DNA from: Candidatus Fermentibacterota bacterium
GTDB lineage: Bacteria; Fermentibacterota; Fermentibacteria; Fermentibacterales; JCC-6
Assembly: GCA_030592645.1 (NCBI GenBank)
Contig: JAUVIR010000008.1
Location: 1 to 59,965 of the forward strand
DNA: 59,965 nucleotides
Direction of reading: 5' to 3'
Part shown: piece after piece, positions 1-8,576 of the stretch
How the letters are laid out: every line of letters begins with the position of its first letter
How positions within the stretch are numbered: position 1 is the stretch's first letter
Position numbers and translations under genes: made by a program
Notes under the pieces: model-generated
The model's database searches: none
Told to the model about the DNA's origin: nothing
What the model saw: only the letters and a program-made list of their open reading frames with translations

Positions 1-143
1 AGAACAGAAATAGAACTGTTATTGTTTTCATTGTGGAATCCTTTCGATTGTGATAAATATGATGAGTAGTAATAATGTATGAGATATGCTTTCTACTGCA
101 CTAAGCCAAGTTTCGGTACTGACATTTCTTGTTGGAAACCTGC

Positions 144-172
144 TTGACTTTCAGCTGTATCCATTTTAATAT
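144..172 (+). promoter_or_regulatory. Predicted sigma70-type promoter
   Basis: TTGACT at 144-149 and TAATAT at 167-172 are separated by 17 bases, close to the sigma70 consensus. It lies about 100 bases upstream of the VCBS gene at 274. The rest of bases 1-273 is A+T-rich and shows no coding signal. Confidence 0.45.
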
Positions 173-273
173 AATTGTACTTGTGTGTTGTTAGGGTGCA
201 TAAAATGCGAATGTTTTTCTGTTTATTTGTAGTTATGTCATTTCTTGCCTCTGAGCCCTTCAGGAGGTTTTGA

Positions 274-1677
274 ATGAAATGCTCTGGTCTTGCATGGTTT
301 CTTCCTCTGTTATTACCTGTGTTCTGCAGAGCACAGCTTTTTCAGGATGCTTTCTGGACCAGGGAGCTCAATGGAGCAGGAGAATTCCAGTTACTTTCTG
401 ATTTTTTCGATGAGGATGCAATCCCCGACCTTGTTCTGGGCAGTGAAGATGGATACTGTCTGATTCTTACCGGGCAGGGTGACGGTTCATTCGTTGTCTC
501 CGATTCACTTGAGATTCCATACCCTGTAGCAGAGCTTGCTGCAGGTGATTTTGATAACGATACCGGTGTTGATATCCTGGTGAGAACTCAGTCTCCATCA
601 AGTTTGTATACTTTGCTCAATCAAGGTGCCGGGAATTTCAGTGCCCCTTTTGCTTCAGGTGTATCATGTAATCATTTGACTGTCTGTTCTTTTGACCAGG
701 ACAATAATCTGGATGCTCTGGGTGCCACAGGATTCATGGTGTCATTCCTGAAGGGGGCGGGGGATGGGACTTTTACTGATTCAATACTGACCCCCGTGAT
801 AGACTGGTTCTATAGGATAGATAGTGCCGATTGCAACGGTGACGGCAATCAGGATTGTGTTCTGATGACCCTTGATTATGTTGCCGTGTATTTTGGTGAT
901 GGCAGCGGTGGAATATTCGGTGGTGGGAATTACGGTTATTATCCCGGACAGACGCCGGCAGCCACAAGCATTACAACCGGCTACCTGAATCCGGACACCA
1001 TTCCTGACATAGTGTTAACAACAGCTACCTATTCAGGGGAAACAGTATTCTCTCTGACTGGAAACGGTGACGGAAGTTTTGAAACTGTTGGAACTGGATG
1101 GCTGGATTCTTTCTACGATCAATCGGTGGTATGTGATATCGATCTCGATCTGAAAAACGATGTTTTTCTTGCTGCTTCACCGGATGGCCTGATAACAGTA
1201 TTAAAGGGCGACGGGGCAGGGGGTTTTAACGAGATCCCTATGTATGAGAACAGCGGGTTTGAAGCCACTGGACAGGCTGCTGTGGCAGATTTTGATATTG
1301 ACGGTGATATTGACTTTGCAGTAATAGGTCAGACCACAGGAGGTTCTCCTGAAATCAGGGTTTATCTTAATCAGGCAGTGGAGCTTGGAATAGAGAAACA
1401 GTCAGCTCTTGTTCCGAATCTTGTGCTGCAATGTGAGCCGAATCCGTTTACAGAGACTCTCGGCGTTACATTCTCCACCGTTGAAACCGGCAATGCCAGG
1501 ATTTCTGTGTTTAATCTAGCTGGAAGACTGGTTGATACACTGGCTTCCGGCACAGTTGATCCAGGGCAGCATTATGCAACATGGAACCCCGTCTCCACCA
1601 TTTCTCCTGGACGATATTTTATCTGTTTTGATTCCCAGGGCAACAAGGTTGTTAAGCCAGTTGTGTTACTGAGATAA
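274..1677 (+). CDS. Exported VCBS/FG-GAP repeat protein with C-terminal sorting tail
   Basis: 467 residues. An N-terminal signal peptide (hydrophobic LAWFLPLLLPVFCRA) is followed by about six repeats with calcium-loop-like stretches such as DFFDEDAIPDLVLG, DFDNDTGVDILV and DFDIDGDIDFAV. These are typical of VCBS/FG-GAP beta-propeller modules. The last 80 residues form a sorting-type tail: EPNPF, then VFNLAGR, then W, then GRYFICF, ending VVLLR. A strong ribosome site (AGGAGG at 262-267) supports the ATG at 274. The protein is probably secreted or surface-attached; its ligand is unknown. A similar repeat protein is at 38774-40402 but lacks the tail. Confidence 0.85.
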   Translation: MKCSGLAWFLPLLLPVFCRAQLFQDAFWTRELNGAGEFQLLSDFFDEDAIPDLVLGSEDGYCLILTGQGDGSFVVSDSLEIPYPVAELAAGDFDNDTGVDILVRTQSPSSLYTLLNQGAGNFSAPFASGVSCNHLTVCSFDQDNNLDALGATGFMVSFLKGAGDGTFTDSILTPVIDWFYRIDSADCNGDGNQDCVLMTLDYVAVYFGDGSGGIFGGGNYGYYPGQTPAATSITTGYLNPDTIPDIVLTTATYSGETVFSLTGNGDGSFETVGTGWLDSFYDQSVVCDIDLDLKNDVFLAASPDGLITVLKGDGAGGFNEIPMYENSGFEATGQAAVADFDIDGDIDFAVIGQTTGGSPEIRVYLNQAVELGIEKQSALVPNLVLQCEPNPFTETLGVTFSTVETGNARISVFNLAGRLVDTLASGTVDPGQHYATWNPVSTISPGRYFICFDSQGNKVVKPVVLLR

Positions 1678-1845
1678 CTCTCTCTGAACCTTTTTGGGAA
1701 ATCTCATGATCCAGTGTTACTGTTCAGTTCTTCGCTCATGGGTTTCATTCCTGCAGTTGAAAAGACGAATTCAATGGAGAAGCCGAAGTATTCACTGATC
1801 CTGAAAGCATGAATCCTATTGCTTGTTGGGAGATAGGTGAAAGCG

Positions 1846-1997
1846 CTATTCGATTTCAACTCCAATATTTCCTTGAGCATCGGTCTTGATGAGATAGACA
1901 TCATTGGAACCGGCACCGAAATGTTCAGTCATTCCTGTGATGATGAAGCCACCATCCTGAGTCTCTTGAACAGAAAAGCAATACGAGCATTGTTTAG
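1846..1997 (-). pseudogene. Relic of an exported repeat protein
   Basis: Reading the minus strand from about 1997 down to a TAG at 1846-1848 gives [20 protein letters not shown], followed by [14 protein letters not shown]. This matches the repeat unit (S-x-Q-x-T-x-DGG[FY]-I-I-T-G ... D-[VI]-Y-L-[IV]-K-T-D) of large secreted repeat proteins common in FCB-type candidate phyla. There is no start codon, signal peptide or downstream continuation in this frame, so it is a fragment of a decayed gene. It fills most of the 1678-2001 gap between two convergent genes. Nothing else was recognised in that gap. Confidence 0.6.
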
Positions 1998-2001
1998 ACC
2001 A

Positions 2002-2808
2002 TCAAGAAACCCCAGATTTCCCGGAGAATAACTCCCTGAACATGATATCTCCCTGCAATCCCTGTATTCCCATCCTGGTAAGGGCAAAATCGTACTTCAC
2101 AGGATCATCGGGACTGATTGCTCTGAAACTCTCCGTGATCTCAAACGCCGCTGCGCTGCTTGCGGTTTTTCTCACGGTGAAGCCAAGTGCTCCAGCAGCT
2201 CTGAACATATGAACATCAAGGGGAACTACCAGAACTGATGGTGAGATCCATTCCCATCCTCCGGGGTCGACCTCGTCCTTTCTGATCATCCATCTCATGA
2301 AAAGGTGAAGTCTTTTGCAGGCACTTCCAAGAGAGGGCCTGGGCAGCAGGCTGCACTTCTCCAATCCAGCTCCTTCAAGAAGATTTGCTGAGAACCGCTC
2401 AAGAGCATTCTGATAAGTACCTTCAGAAATAAATGCTCCCAGCATCTTGCCAAGAAGCCCCCATTCTTTCTGAAGTTTGGATGCGGATTTAAGAAGGGTC
2501 GCCATCTCAAAAGATGTCGTGAACCTGTGTTTGAATCCCGTAAGAGCACCGGAGAGTTCTTCGATGGAAACCTCCCGGAGAAAAGCGGATGGAGCGGGCC
2601 CAAGCACGTCAAGAACTTTTTCGGTACTTTTCAGTATCTGCACAACCCTCCCATAGGCAAGTCCGGACGCTATCAATCCGACTATCTCCCTGTCTTCGGT
2701 ACTGCTGTACTTCCAGAGAAATTCAAGTGGATCCGGGTGAATGAATTCCCGCCGGTTGTATTTATTGTAAGCGTTTTCCAGGCGTTCACGGAGCTCAAGC
2801 GGCGGCAT
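2002..2808 (-). CDS. TIGR02757 family protein
   Basis: About 268 residues. It matches the TIGR02757/DUF2400 family of unknown function through the opening LEFLWKYSSTEDREIVGLIA, the following SGLAYGRV, and the C-terminal LDVHMFRAAGALG and KYDFALTRMGI segments. These resemble a helix-hairpin DNA-glycosylase-like fold, which is an inference. It is cytoplasmic with no signal peptide. The start is uncertain: ATG at 2808 is used, with TTG at 2814 as the alternative, and neither has a clear ribosome site. It begins about 20 bases after the deiminase gene ends and may be cotranscribed with it. Confidence 0.8.
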   Translation of the reverse strand: MPPLELRERLENAYNKYNRREFIHPDPLEFLWKYSSTEDREIVGLIASGLAYGRVVQILKSTEKVLDVLGPAPSAFLREVSIEELSGALTGFKHRFTTSFEMATLLKSASKLQKEWGLLGKMLGAFISEGTYQNALERFSANLLEGAGLEKCSLLPRPSLGSACKRLHLFMRWMIRKDEVDPGGWEWISPSVLVVPLDVHMFRAAGALGFTVRKTASSAAAFEITESFRAISPDDPVKYDFALTRMGIQGLQGDIMFRELFSGKSGVS

Positions 2809-2827
2809 GGACAAAACTATCAGTCAA

Positions 2828-4507
2828 CTATCTGATAAGTGTGACTTTTTGCACTGCCTGCCATCCGGGACTTTCAAGCCTGATGATGTAAACACCTGCC
2901 GGAACCGTATCACCGGGTGTCCAGGTGAAGGAATCAAAGCCGGTTTCAAGTGGATTGTCAGCTACAGCCATCACCCTTCCGGAAATATCGAATACGGTCA
3001 TCGTTACGGAAGCCTGAGAAACCGTTGAGTACTGAATTGAGATAGCATTCCAGAACGGATTCGGTTCTACATTCTCTATTGCGAGGCCCGCAGCTGAAAG
3101 ATCACCATGACCCAGACCTGTCGAGTTGGTTTCATACTCGAAGAACCAGGTATCCGGGGCGAATCTCGGCCGGGTTTCATTTCTACCGGAGTCATCGGAA
3201 GCGGAAATGTAGTACTGCACCGTTTCGATTCCCGCTACTCCGGGAATATCAACTGTGAACGAATCGGAACCTGTAGAAGTCATGGAAAGTGATGTGAAGG
3301 ATCCTGATGTGCCGATTCTGTAATTCACCTCATGACCGGTCAAAGTATTGTCAGGATGGCACCGAATCAGCGCATCGATAGAAACCGGGGTGCTGGAGGG
3401 CTGCTGCGAACCCACGGGAATATGCCCGATGAACAGCATCTCATTATCTATGACATTTCTGGTCCTGCAGTGAAGCGCATCAGTGGGCAACCAGCCTGAA
3501 TGATAAAAACCCTGTACTGTATATCCGGGAAGCGCGTATTCATAAACAGCAATGGCCGGTGTGTCGTTATCGCTGTTAAATGCAGGCATATACACATGGT
3601 CATTGTGTATCAGGCTGTTCGTATACCCCTCGCTTCCATCGCCTTCAACCCTGTAAACTTCCCAGTCGGTTCCGTAGGGACTTTCCGTTGATGCCAGCAG
3701 ATCAGCTGCAGTTTCCAGAGCAGCCCAATCAGGATGTGAGGGTGGAACCTTCAGAACAAGAATCTTTCCAGGGGTGAGAATCTTTGACCAGCAGTCGATG
3801 TGGTCGATACTGCTACCAAGAAGTGGATCATCCATCGTAACGTAGTTTTCAATTCCCAGATAGAGTTCCATCTGCGAATCGACCCAGTCTTCATCCCCTC
3901 CGTTCTCATTGTAAACAAGATCTGTTGACATTGCCTGGTCAAATCCGCTGGACATGTAATTACCACCGGAATGTACAATGGTTGAAGTGTACACCGGGAT
4001 TCCCCACGCTGATCCGACCACTATCGGAATATTGTTGTCAAGATACCTGGGTCTGTTATAGGTGTAATTGAAGATTCCCTGCTGTCCGTCCTCCAGAAGA
4101 ACGAACCATGGGCCGTAATCGCGCACCCAGATTGTGTTGGTTTCGCCGAAAACATAGTCAACATTATCCATATTCGCTCCATAATTAACGAAGGCGGTTT
4201 CAACCGAACTCTGCTGGGTAGAATCGCATATAACCCAGACTGTAGTCTCTTCGGAAAGGGCTACTATCAAACTTGGAGGAAGCCCCAGCGGCCATCTTAC
4301 GAATACTCCAGTCGCGGGGTCGAATTCACCGGGGTTGATCGTACCATACGGCGGCGGTGCCGTGGGAACGGTATTGATGCCTATTTCATCCAGGCGCAGC
4401 AATTCCTCATCCGTGAAACCGATGGGAAGCAGCTCCTCTGTTCCGCACACGGACATCTCAGCGAATGATGTCATTGCAAATATCAGCAGTAAGGGTGCAT
4501 ACTTCAT
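2828..4507 (-). CDS. Secreted agmatine/peptidyl-arginine deiminase family protein with sorting tail
   Basis: 559 residues from ATG 4507, preceded by GGAGG; an ATG 45 bases upstream lacks a ribosome site. Order: signal peptide (YAPLLLIFAMTSFAE), PAD_porph-type deiminase domain (about 20-380), an Ig-like beta domain (about 390-470), then a sorting tail beginning NVEPNPFW and ending VTLIR. Guanidino-modifying enzyme motifs are present: TIWVRDYGPW, HSGGNYMS, DHIDCW, and a catalytic-type Cys near residue 347 (ALHCRTR). Cytoplasmic agmatine deiminases have no signal peptide or tail. This architecture is instead that of Porphyromonas gingivalis PPAD, a secreted protein-arginine deiminase. Whether the substrate is protein arginine or agmatine cannot be read from sequence. 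Confidence 0.85.
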   Translation of the reverse strand: MKYAPLLLIFAMTSFAEMSVCGTEELLPIGFTDEELLRLDEIGINTVPTAPPPYGTINPGEFDPATGVFVRWPLGLPPSLIVALSEETTVWVICDSTQQSSVETAFVNYGANMDNVDYVFGETNTIWVRDYGPWFVLLEDGQQGIFNYTYNRPRYLDNNIPIVVGSAWGIPVYTSTIVHSGGNYMSSGFDQAMSTDLVYNENGGDEDWVDSQMELYLGIENYVTMDDPLLGSSIDHIDCWSKILTPGKILVLKVPPSHPDWAALETAADLLASTESPYGTDWEVYRVEGDGSEGYTNSLIHNDHVYMPAFNSDNDTPAIAVYEYALPGYTVQGFYHSGWLPTDALHCRTRNVIDNEMLFIGHIPVGSQQPSSTPVSIDALIRCHPDNTLTGHEVNYRIGTSGSFTSLSMTSTGSDSFTVDIPGVAGIETVQYYISASDDSGRNETRPRFAPDTWFFEYETNSTGLGHGDLSAAGLAIENVEPNPFWNAISIQYSTVSQASVTMTVFDISGRVMAVADNPLETGFDSFTWTPGDTVPAGVYIIRLESPGWQAVQKVTLIR

Positions 4508-4765
4508 CGGTTTCCTCCAGGAGTTCTTCGAATTAAACAATGTAAATAACAATGGTATAACAAAAAGTATACAAAACAGTTTCGGAAAGAGAAAGCTCTA
4601 TGAAACAGAACACATCAATAATTGCACGTATTATCTTAGAATAATAAATAATAAAAGGTCATAACATCCTATTGAAATATATTCGATTAATATGCATTTC
4701 TAAGCTGTTTATAAGTACTAAAATAAGGATATTGCGTCCAGCAAGTTGAAGAAGTATGGTACGTC

Positions 4766-4785
4766 CCCGTTATTTCCCGTTATTT
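4766..4785. repeat. Tandem 10-bp duplication at a gene end
   Basis: The unit CCCGTTATTT occurs twice in direct succession at 4766-4775 and 4776-4785, across the stop codon of the flavoprotein gene. The 4508-4765 gap upstream is A+T-rich. It should hold the promoter of the deiminase gene, but no clear -35/-10 pair was identified. Confidence 0.5.
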
Positions 4786-5934
4786 GAGGGCTTCGACGGA
4801 TGTGAACTGGCGGTTCAGGCGCAACTCACTTAGAACCAATCTGTCCGTCTCATTCATTTCATCAACCATCAGCCTTGCCATAACCTCTCCGATACCCGGC
4901 CCCAGCATGAACCCCTGACCGCACATTCCAACCGCGACATAATGATTATCCGGGCCGCACCTGTCCAGTATCGGTGCTCCGTCCGGCGTCATGGGATATA
5001 TGCCTCTCCAGGTTCTCCGTACTTTCAGATTGGCAAGCCTGGGATAGAGATCTATCATTCTGGGCGCAACCAGCGGAAGGAATTCAGATCTTTCATCGAT
5101 ATCGGTACCCCGGATCGGCGGATCCGGTGTTATACAGAAAACAATCTGGCCTGTATCGTGCTGATAGAAGTAGTAATTGGCTGAACCGGGCGCTTTTCTG
5201 ATGTCCACCACCATAGGGTCGAAGAGCCTCTTAACAGGTTCGGTAACCCCTGCCTCATGGCTCTCGGGGAATACGGGAAGTTCAACCCCCGCCATTTTCC
5301 CGACTGGAGCGGCAAAGGATCCTGCGCAGTTCACAACCGCGCCGCATGAATACGTATCCCTGTCAGTCGTAACCGAAACCATCCTGTTTCCATCGATACC
5401 AAAACCTGTAACGGTTTCGTTGAAAACAAAATCCGCCCCGAGCTCTGCAGCTATTCTCTCGAAGGCGTAACAGCTCTGCATGGGACTCGCGCTTCCATCG
5501 AAAGGGGACCAGGTTCCTCCAAGAAGGCCTTCCGGATTTATACCGGGAACAAGGTTCTCCATCTCCGCTGCATCTATGAGCCTGATGTTGAGGCCTGCCT
5601 TCTGCTGAAGCGGGACATTACCACGGAAAAGGTTCATTGTTTCCTCGTCGTATGCCACGTACGTGTAACCGCCCTGGTACCAGCTTATCTCATCCCCATG
5701 GATCTCTTTCCATGTTCTGAAGACCTCAAGGGAACGGAGCCCCAGTGCGACCTTGGCCGGTTCACTGTGAGTAGCCCTTGCTCCACCTATGGCGCACTTG
5801 TTGTTACCCTGACCCGCTGAGGAAGCGCTGTCTATGCATAGAACGGATAGCCCCTTCTCCGCCAGATTCATTGCAAGGGGAGTTCCTACACTTCCGGCTC
5901 CGATAATGATCGAGTCGTAGCTCTTCCTATTCAT
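4780..5934 (-). CDS. FAD-dependent amine/amino-acid oxidoreductase, DadA/HcnC type (beta subunit)
   Basis: 384 residues. An N-terminal dinucleotide-binding motif (IIGAGSVGTPLAMNLAEKG) is followed by a DAO-fold body with RRTWRGIYPMTPDGAPILD and a C-terminal GMCGQGFMLGPGIGEVMA flavin motif. These are typical of sarcosine oxidase beta, proline dehydrogenase beta and HcnC. It should oxidise a secondary amine or amino acid and pass electrons to its partner. The ATG overlaps the end of the 5927-8002 gene by 8 bases, so the two are translationally coupled and probably form one complex. The substrate cannot be assigned; proline, sarcosine, hydroxyproline and glycine are all possible. Confidence 0.85.
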   Translation of the reverse strand: MNRKSYDSIIIGAGSVGTPLAMNLAEKGLSVLCIDSASSAGQGNNKCAIGGARATHSEPAKVALGLRSLEVFRTWKEIHGDEISWYQGGYTYVAYDEETMNLFRGNVPLQQKAGLNIRLIDAAEMENLVPGINPEGLLGGTWSPFDGSASPMQSCYAFERIAAELGADFVFNETVTGFGIDGNRMVSVTTDRDTYSCGAVVNCAGSFAAPVGKMAGVELPVFPESHEAGVTEPVKRLFDPMVVDIRKAPGSANYYFYQHDTGQIVFCITPDPPIRGTDIDERSEFLPLVAPRMIDLYPRLANLKVRRTWRGIYPMTPDGAPILDRCGPDNHYVAVGMCGQGFMLGPGIGEVMARLMVDEMNETDRLVLSELRLNRQFTSVEALK

Positions 5935-8002
5935 CGTCCGCCCCCTTGAACCATCCCAGCTCGGTTTCTGCGAAAAGGGGTCTGTCAGTGAAAGCTGTTA
6001 CTTCCCCTGCAGGAATCCCCTCCTCCCTGCATATCCTTTCGATCAGAGAGGAACAGGTCTTACCCCCGCATGCTCCGAACCCGGCTCTTGTTACCGCCTT
6101 CAGGTGGTTCATATCCCTTACTCCCGATCTTAAATGCCTTCGGATATCACCCGCGCTTACCCGCTCACACCTGCAGACGATGGCATCATCGGATAATGGC
6201 ACTTCCAGCGGTTCACTCAGAGGGGCAATATCCTCAGGTTCCTGGATCCTTACTCCGGCAACCCTGCATGCTATATCAGCCGGGGTTTCAAGTTTCAGCA
6301 GAGTCGTATATGGAAATCCTGCTGCTTTTTTCCAGCCTGTGATCAAAGCTTTTCCGAGAACGGAGCCCTCCCATCCGGTAACGGTTACTTCAGCGCCCTT
6401 CTCAAGCAGCCATTCACCCAGCTCGAAGGGTACGGTTACCAGTGGTCTCTCTCCCGATTTCCTGAAATCCACCAGTGTAACAGCCAGCCCCGGACACACG
6501 GCTACACACTTTTCGCATCCAATGCAGGAGCCATGGAATTCCGGCAGGCCCATTATCGGATGCCCCGATGTACCTATCAGATCCTTCGGGCAGCATGTCA
6601 TGCATGGATTGCATGGGATTTCCTGTATGCAGTGAAGAATGGGGAATACACCCTCCTTCACCTCAGAGGAATGGTATGGAAACAATTCTCCGCCCGGGCT
6701 TTTCAGCACCTCAGCCTTCTCATGAAGATCCGGAGGGATTGAGATATCCTCCGCTCCCAGTTCCCTGGCGATCTGAAGCCCTCTTATTTTCCCTGAGAAC
6801 ATCGCGGCGCTGGCTTCGGCTATCTCCTCCGCGTCACCTGCCATCAATGTTCTCATTCCGAACTTCATGGCCTTCCGGTGGAATTCATCAACGGGATTAA
6901 GCCCCACTGCAACCAGAATGGTGTCCACTTCCCAGCTTTTACCAGTACCGGGCAGGGGGGCGAACGAATCATCAACTTCAGCGATCGTAACCGCTTCCAC
7001 CTTTTCATTGCCATGTGCTGCAAGCACGGTATGCCGGGTGAAGACTGGAACACCGAGCCTCTTGATCTTATCCGCATGAACCTTGTAGCCGCCGCATCGG
7101 GGCATAGCTTCCGCCAGACCCACAACGGTCATCCCGGCCTGCAGAGCATGGTACGCGGCTATCAGACCCACGTTGCCTCCGCCTACAACAAAGATTCTCT
7201 CCGAACACCTGACCAGATCCCTGTTCACAAGGGTCTGGAATGCTCCAGCACCGTATACTCCGGGTAATGTACATCCGGGGAATGGAAGTGATTTTTCCCT
7301 TGCTCCGGTTGCGATAAGCAGGTATTCGGGCTTTACTATTCTGTAGCCATCGGTACACCTTACACCAATCGTACCGTCACTGAATACTCCGAGAACAATA
7401 CTGTCAAGCCATACATCCACAGATTCCAGTTCCTCGATCTCTCCTGCAAGCAGGGAAGCTATATGGATACCCCTTGTTCCAGCATGGCAGTCAGCCACGG
7501 AGCCAAAGAACTTGTGCGTCTGCAGAACAAGCTTGCCGCCCAGACGGTCTTTATCATCAACAATAATTGTGCTTACACCGTTTTTCCCAAGCTCTATAGC
7601 GGCGGCCATACCCGATGGTCCCCCGCCGAGGATCAGAACATCCGTTTCAATCGCACGAGGATTCCGGACATCGGGTCCAGGAAGATCACTCAGTTCGGGA
7701 AGACCTTCAAGGCTTTCTATCCGCATACCCGCCTCCAGCGGAACTATGCAGCTCTTGCGCGGAATAGAATCAATAAGAAGAGTACACTGTGAGCACTGTC
7801 CATTAGCGCAGAACATTCCCTGCGCGCTTTCGTCTGCATGGTGGTGTCCGAATATGTGAATCCCCATGGCAAACAGAGCGGATGATACGGCTTCACCCTC
7901 GATACCGGTGACGGACTCTCCATTAAAAGTGAATTCAACTCTATTGACGCCGGATTCTTCCAGAATCGGATGTCTTGTAATTCTTTTTTCCCCGGAAGAC
8001 AC
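5927..8002 (-). CDS. Fused 2Fe-2S / pyridine-nucleotide-disulphide oxidoreductase / 4Fe-4S / BFD protein (dehydrogenase alpha subunit)
   Basis: 691 residues, GTG start behind GGAGGAG. Domains in order: ferredoxin-like 2Fe-2S (about 15-105; CANGQCSQC), FAD domain (GGGPSGMAAAIELG, about 128), NAD(P)-type domain (VGGGNVGLIAA, about 273), a cysteine-rich insert with CNPCMTCCPK then CIGCEKCVAVCPG (about 465-510) that looks like two 4Fe-4S sites, and a C-terminal BFD-like 2Fe-2S domain (CRCE ... GFGACGGKTC, about 605-655). This equals HcnA and HcnB joined in one chain. It probably shuttles electrons from the DadA-type subunit to ferredoxin, NAD or quinone. The 4Fe-4S insert suggests ferredoxin as a partner; that is inference. 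Confidence 0.85.
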   Translation of the reverse strand: MSSGEKRITRHPILEESGVNRVEFTFNGESVTGIEGEAVSSALFAMGIHIFGHHHADESAQGMFCANGQCSQCTLLIDSIPRKSCIVPLEAGMRIESLEGLPELSDLPGPDVRNPRAIETDVLILGGGPSGMAAAIELGKNGVSTIIVDDKDRLGGKLVLQTHKFFGSVADCHAGTRGIHIASLLAGEIEELESVDVWLDSIVLGVFSDGTIGVRCTDGYRIVKPEYLLIATGAREKSLPFPGCTLPGVYGAGAFQTLVNRDLVRCSERIFVVGGGNVGLIAAYHALQAGMTVVGLAEAMPRCGGYKVHADKIKRLGVPVFTRHTVLAAHGNEKVEAVTIAEVDDSFAPLPGTGKSWEVDTILVAVGLNPVDEFHRKAMKFGMRTLMAGDAEEIAEASAAMFSGKIRGLQIARELGAEDISIPPDLHEKAEVLKSPGGELFPYHSSEVKEGVFPILHCIQEIPCNPCMTCCPKDLIGTSGHPIMGLPEFHGSCIGCEKCVAVCPGLAVTLVDFRKSGERPLVTVPFELGEWLLEKGAEVTVTGWEGSVLGKALITGWKKAAGFPYTTLLKLETPADIACRVAGVRIQEPEDIAPLSEPLEVPLSDDAIVCRCERVSAGDIRRHLRSGVRDMNHLKAVTRAGFGACGGKTCSSLIERICREEGIPAGEVTAFTDRPLFAETELGWFKGADDE

Positions 8003-8093
8003 TTCTCCTCCTTAGCGGTACTCTGGATCTGCTGAATAATCAGAGAATGGGCAATCTATCACTGCACCGGAAATGATGCAACAGTTTCAAATG

Positions 8094-8423
8094 TTATTTC
8101 TTTCCTGTTTTCCTGCTCCAGTCGGCTGCGAATTTGATCCTTCTTGGTTTCAAGGCTTTGGCGAATCCTCTGCATCCGGGGTAATTGACGCATCTCCAGA
8201 CAGTTATATGCGGATACTTATGCAGTTTTGTCATAGCTCCGCATAATGGACATGAGGGAATATTATCCCCTGCCTCTCTTTCTATCGCTCTTTCCTCGGC
8301 ATCTATCTCCATGTATTGCTTCTTCCTGTCGGGGCCCCCCAGCCATTGACGTATCACCTGTCTGATGATGAACCACAGGAACGCAATACCTACAAACAGA
8401 AGCAGAAGCCTCGCAGAGTTCAT
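8094..8423 (-). CDS. Small membrane protein with zinc ribbon
   Basis: About 109 residues from the ATG at 8423, which has GGAGG just upstream. One N-terminal membrane helix (LLLLFVGIAFLWFIIRQVI) is followed by a charged, helical linker. A C-terminal zinc ribbon has CPLC, then 13 residues, then WRCVNYPGC, like the topoisomerase I C-terminal zinc finger. The ribbon is probably cytoplasmic and may bind nucleic acid, but the function is unknown. It stands alone, divergent from the EF-G-like gene. Confidence 0.65.
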   Translation of the reverse strand: MNSARLLLLFVGIAFLWFIIRQVIRQWLGGPDRKKQYMEIDAEERAIEREAGDNIPSCPLCGAMTKLHKYPHITVWRCVNYPGCRGFAKALKPRRIKFAADWSRKTGKK

Positions 8424-8472
8424 TTTTATCCTCCGGCCGGGTAGAAAAGTAGTTTTCTTCCACAATTAGCGG

Positions 8473-8501
8473 TTGACAGAAGCTCTTTTCATGCGTAAGT
8501 A
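8473..8501 (+). promoter_or_regulatory. Possible promoter of the EF-G-like gene
   Basis: A perfect TTGACA at 8473-8478 is followed after 17 bases by TAAGTA at 8496-8501. A better -10 (TAATAT, 8500-8505) would need a 21-base spacer. The EF-G-like start lies 75 bases downstream. Confidence 0.35.
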
Positions 8502-8576
8502 ATATGGTCTATTATCAGTATGAATATTAGTAACCTTTTTCTATAAGAACAAGTACGGGATTAGAGGAGTATTGAC

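Noticed and set aside
5177-5470. Plus-strand open frame of about 97 codons
   Set aside because: Antisense to the DadA/HcnC-type gene, with no ribosome site or domain.
5946-6635. Plus-strand open frame of about 229 codons
   Set aside because: Antisense to the fused flavo-iron-sulphur gene; composition is a shadow of its codons.
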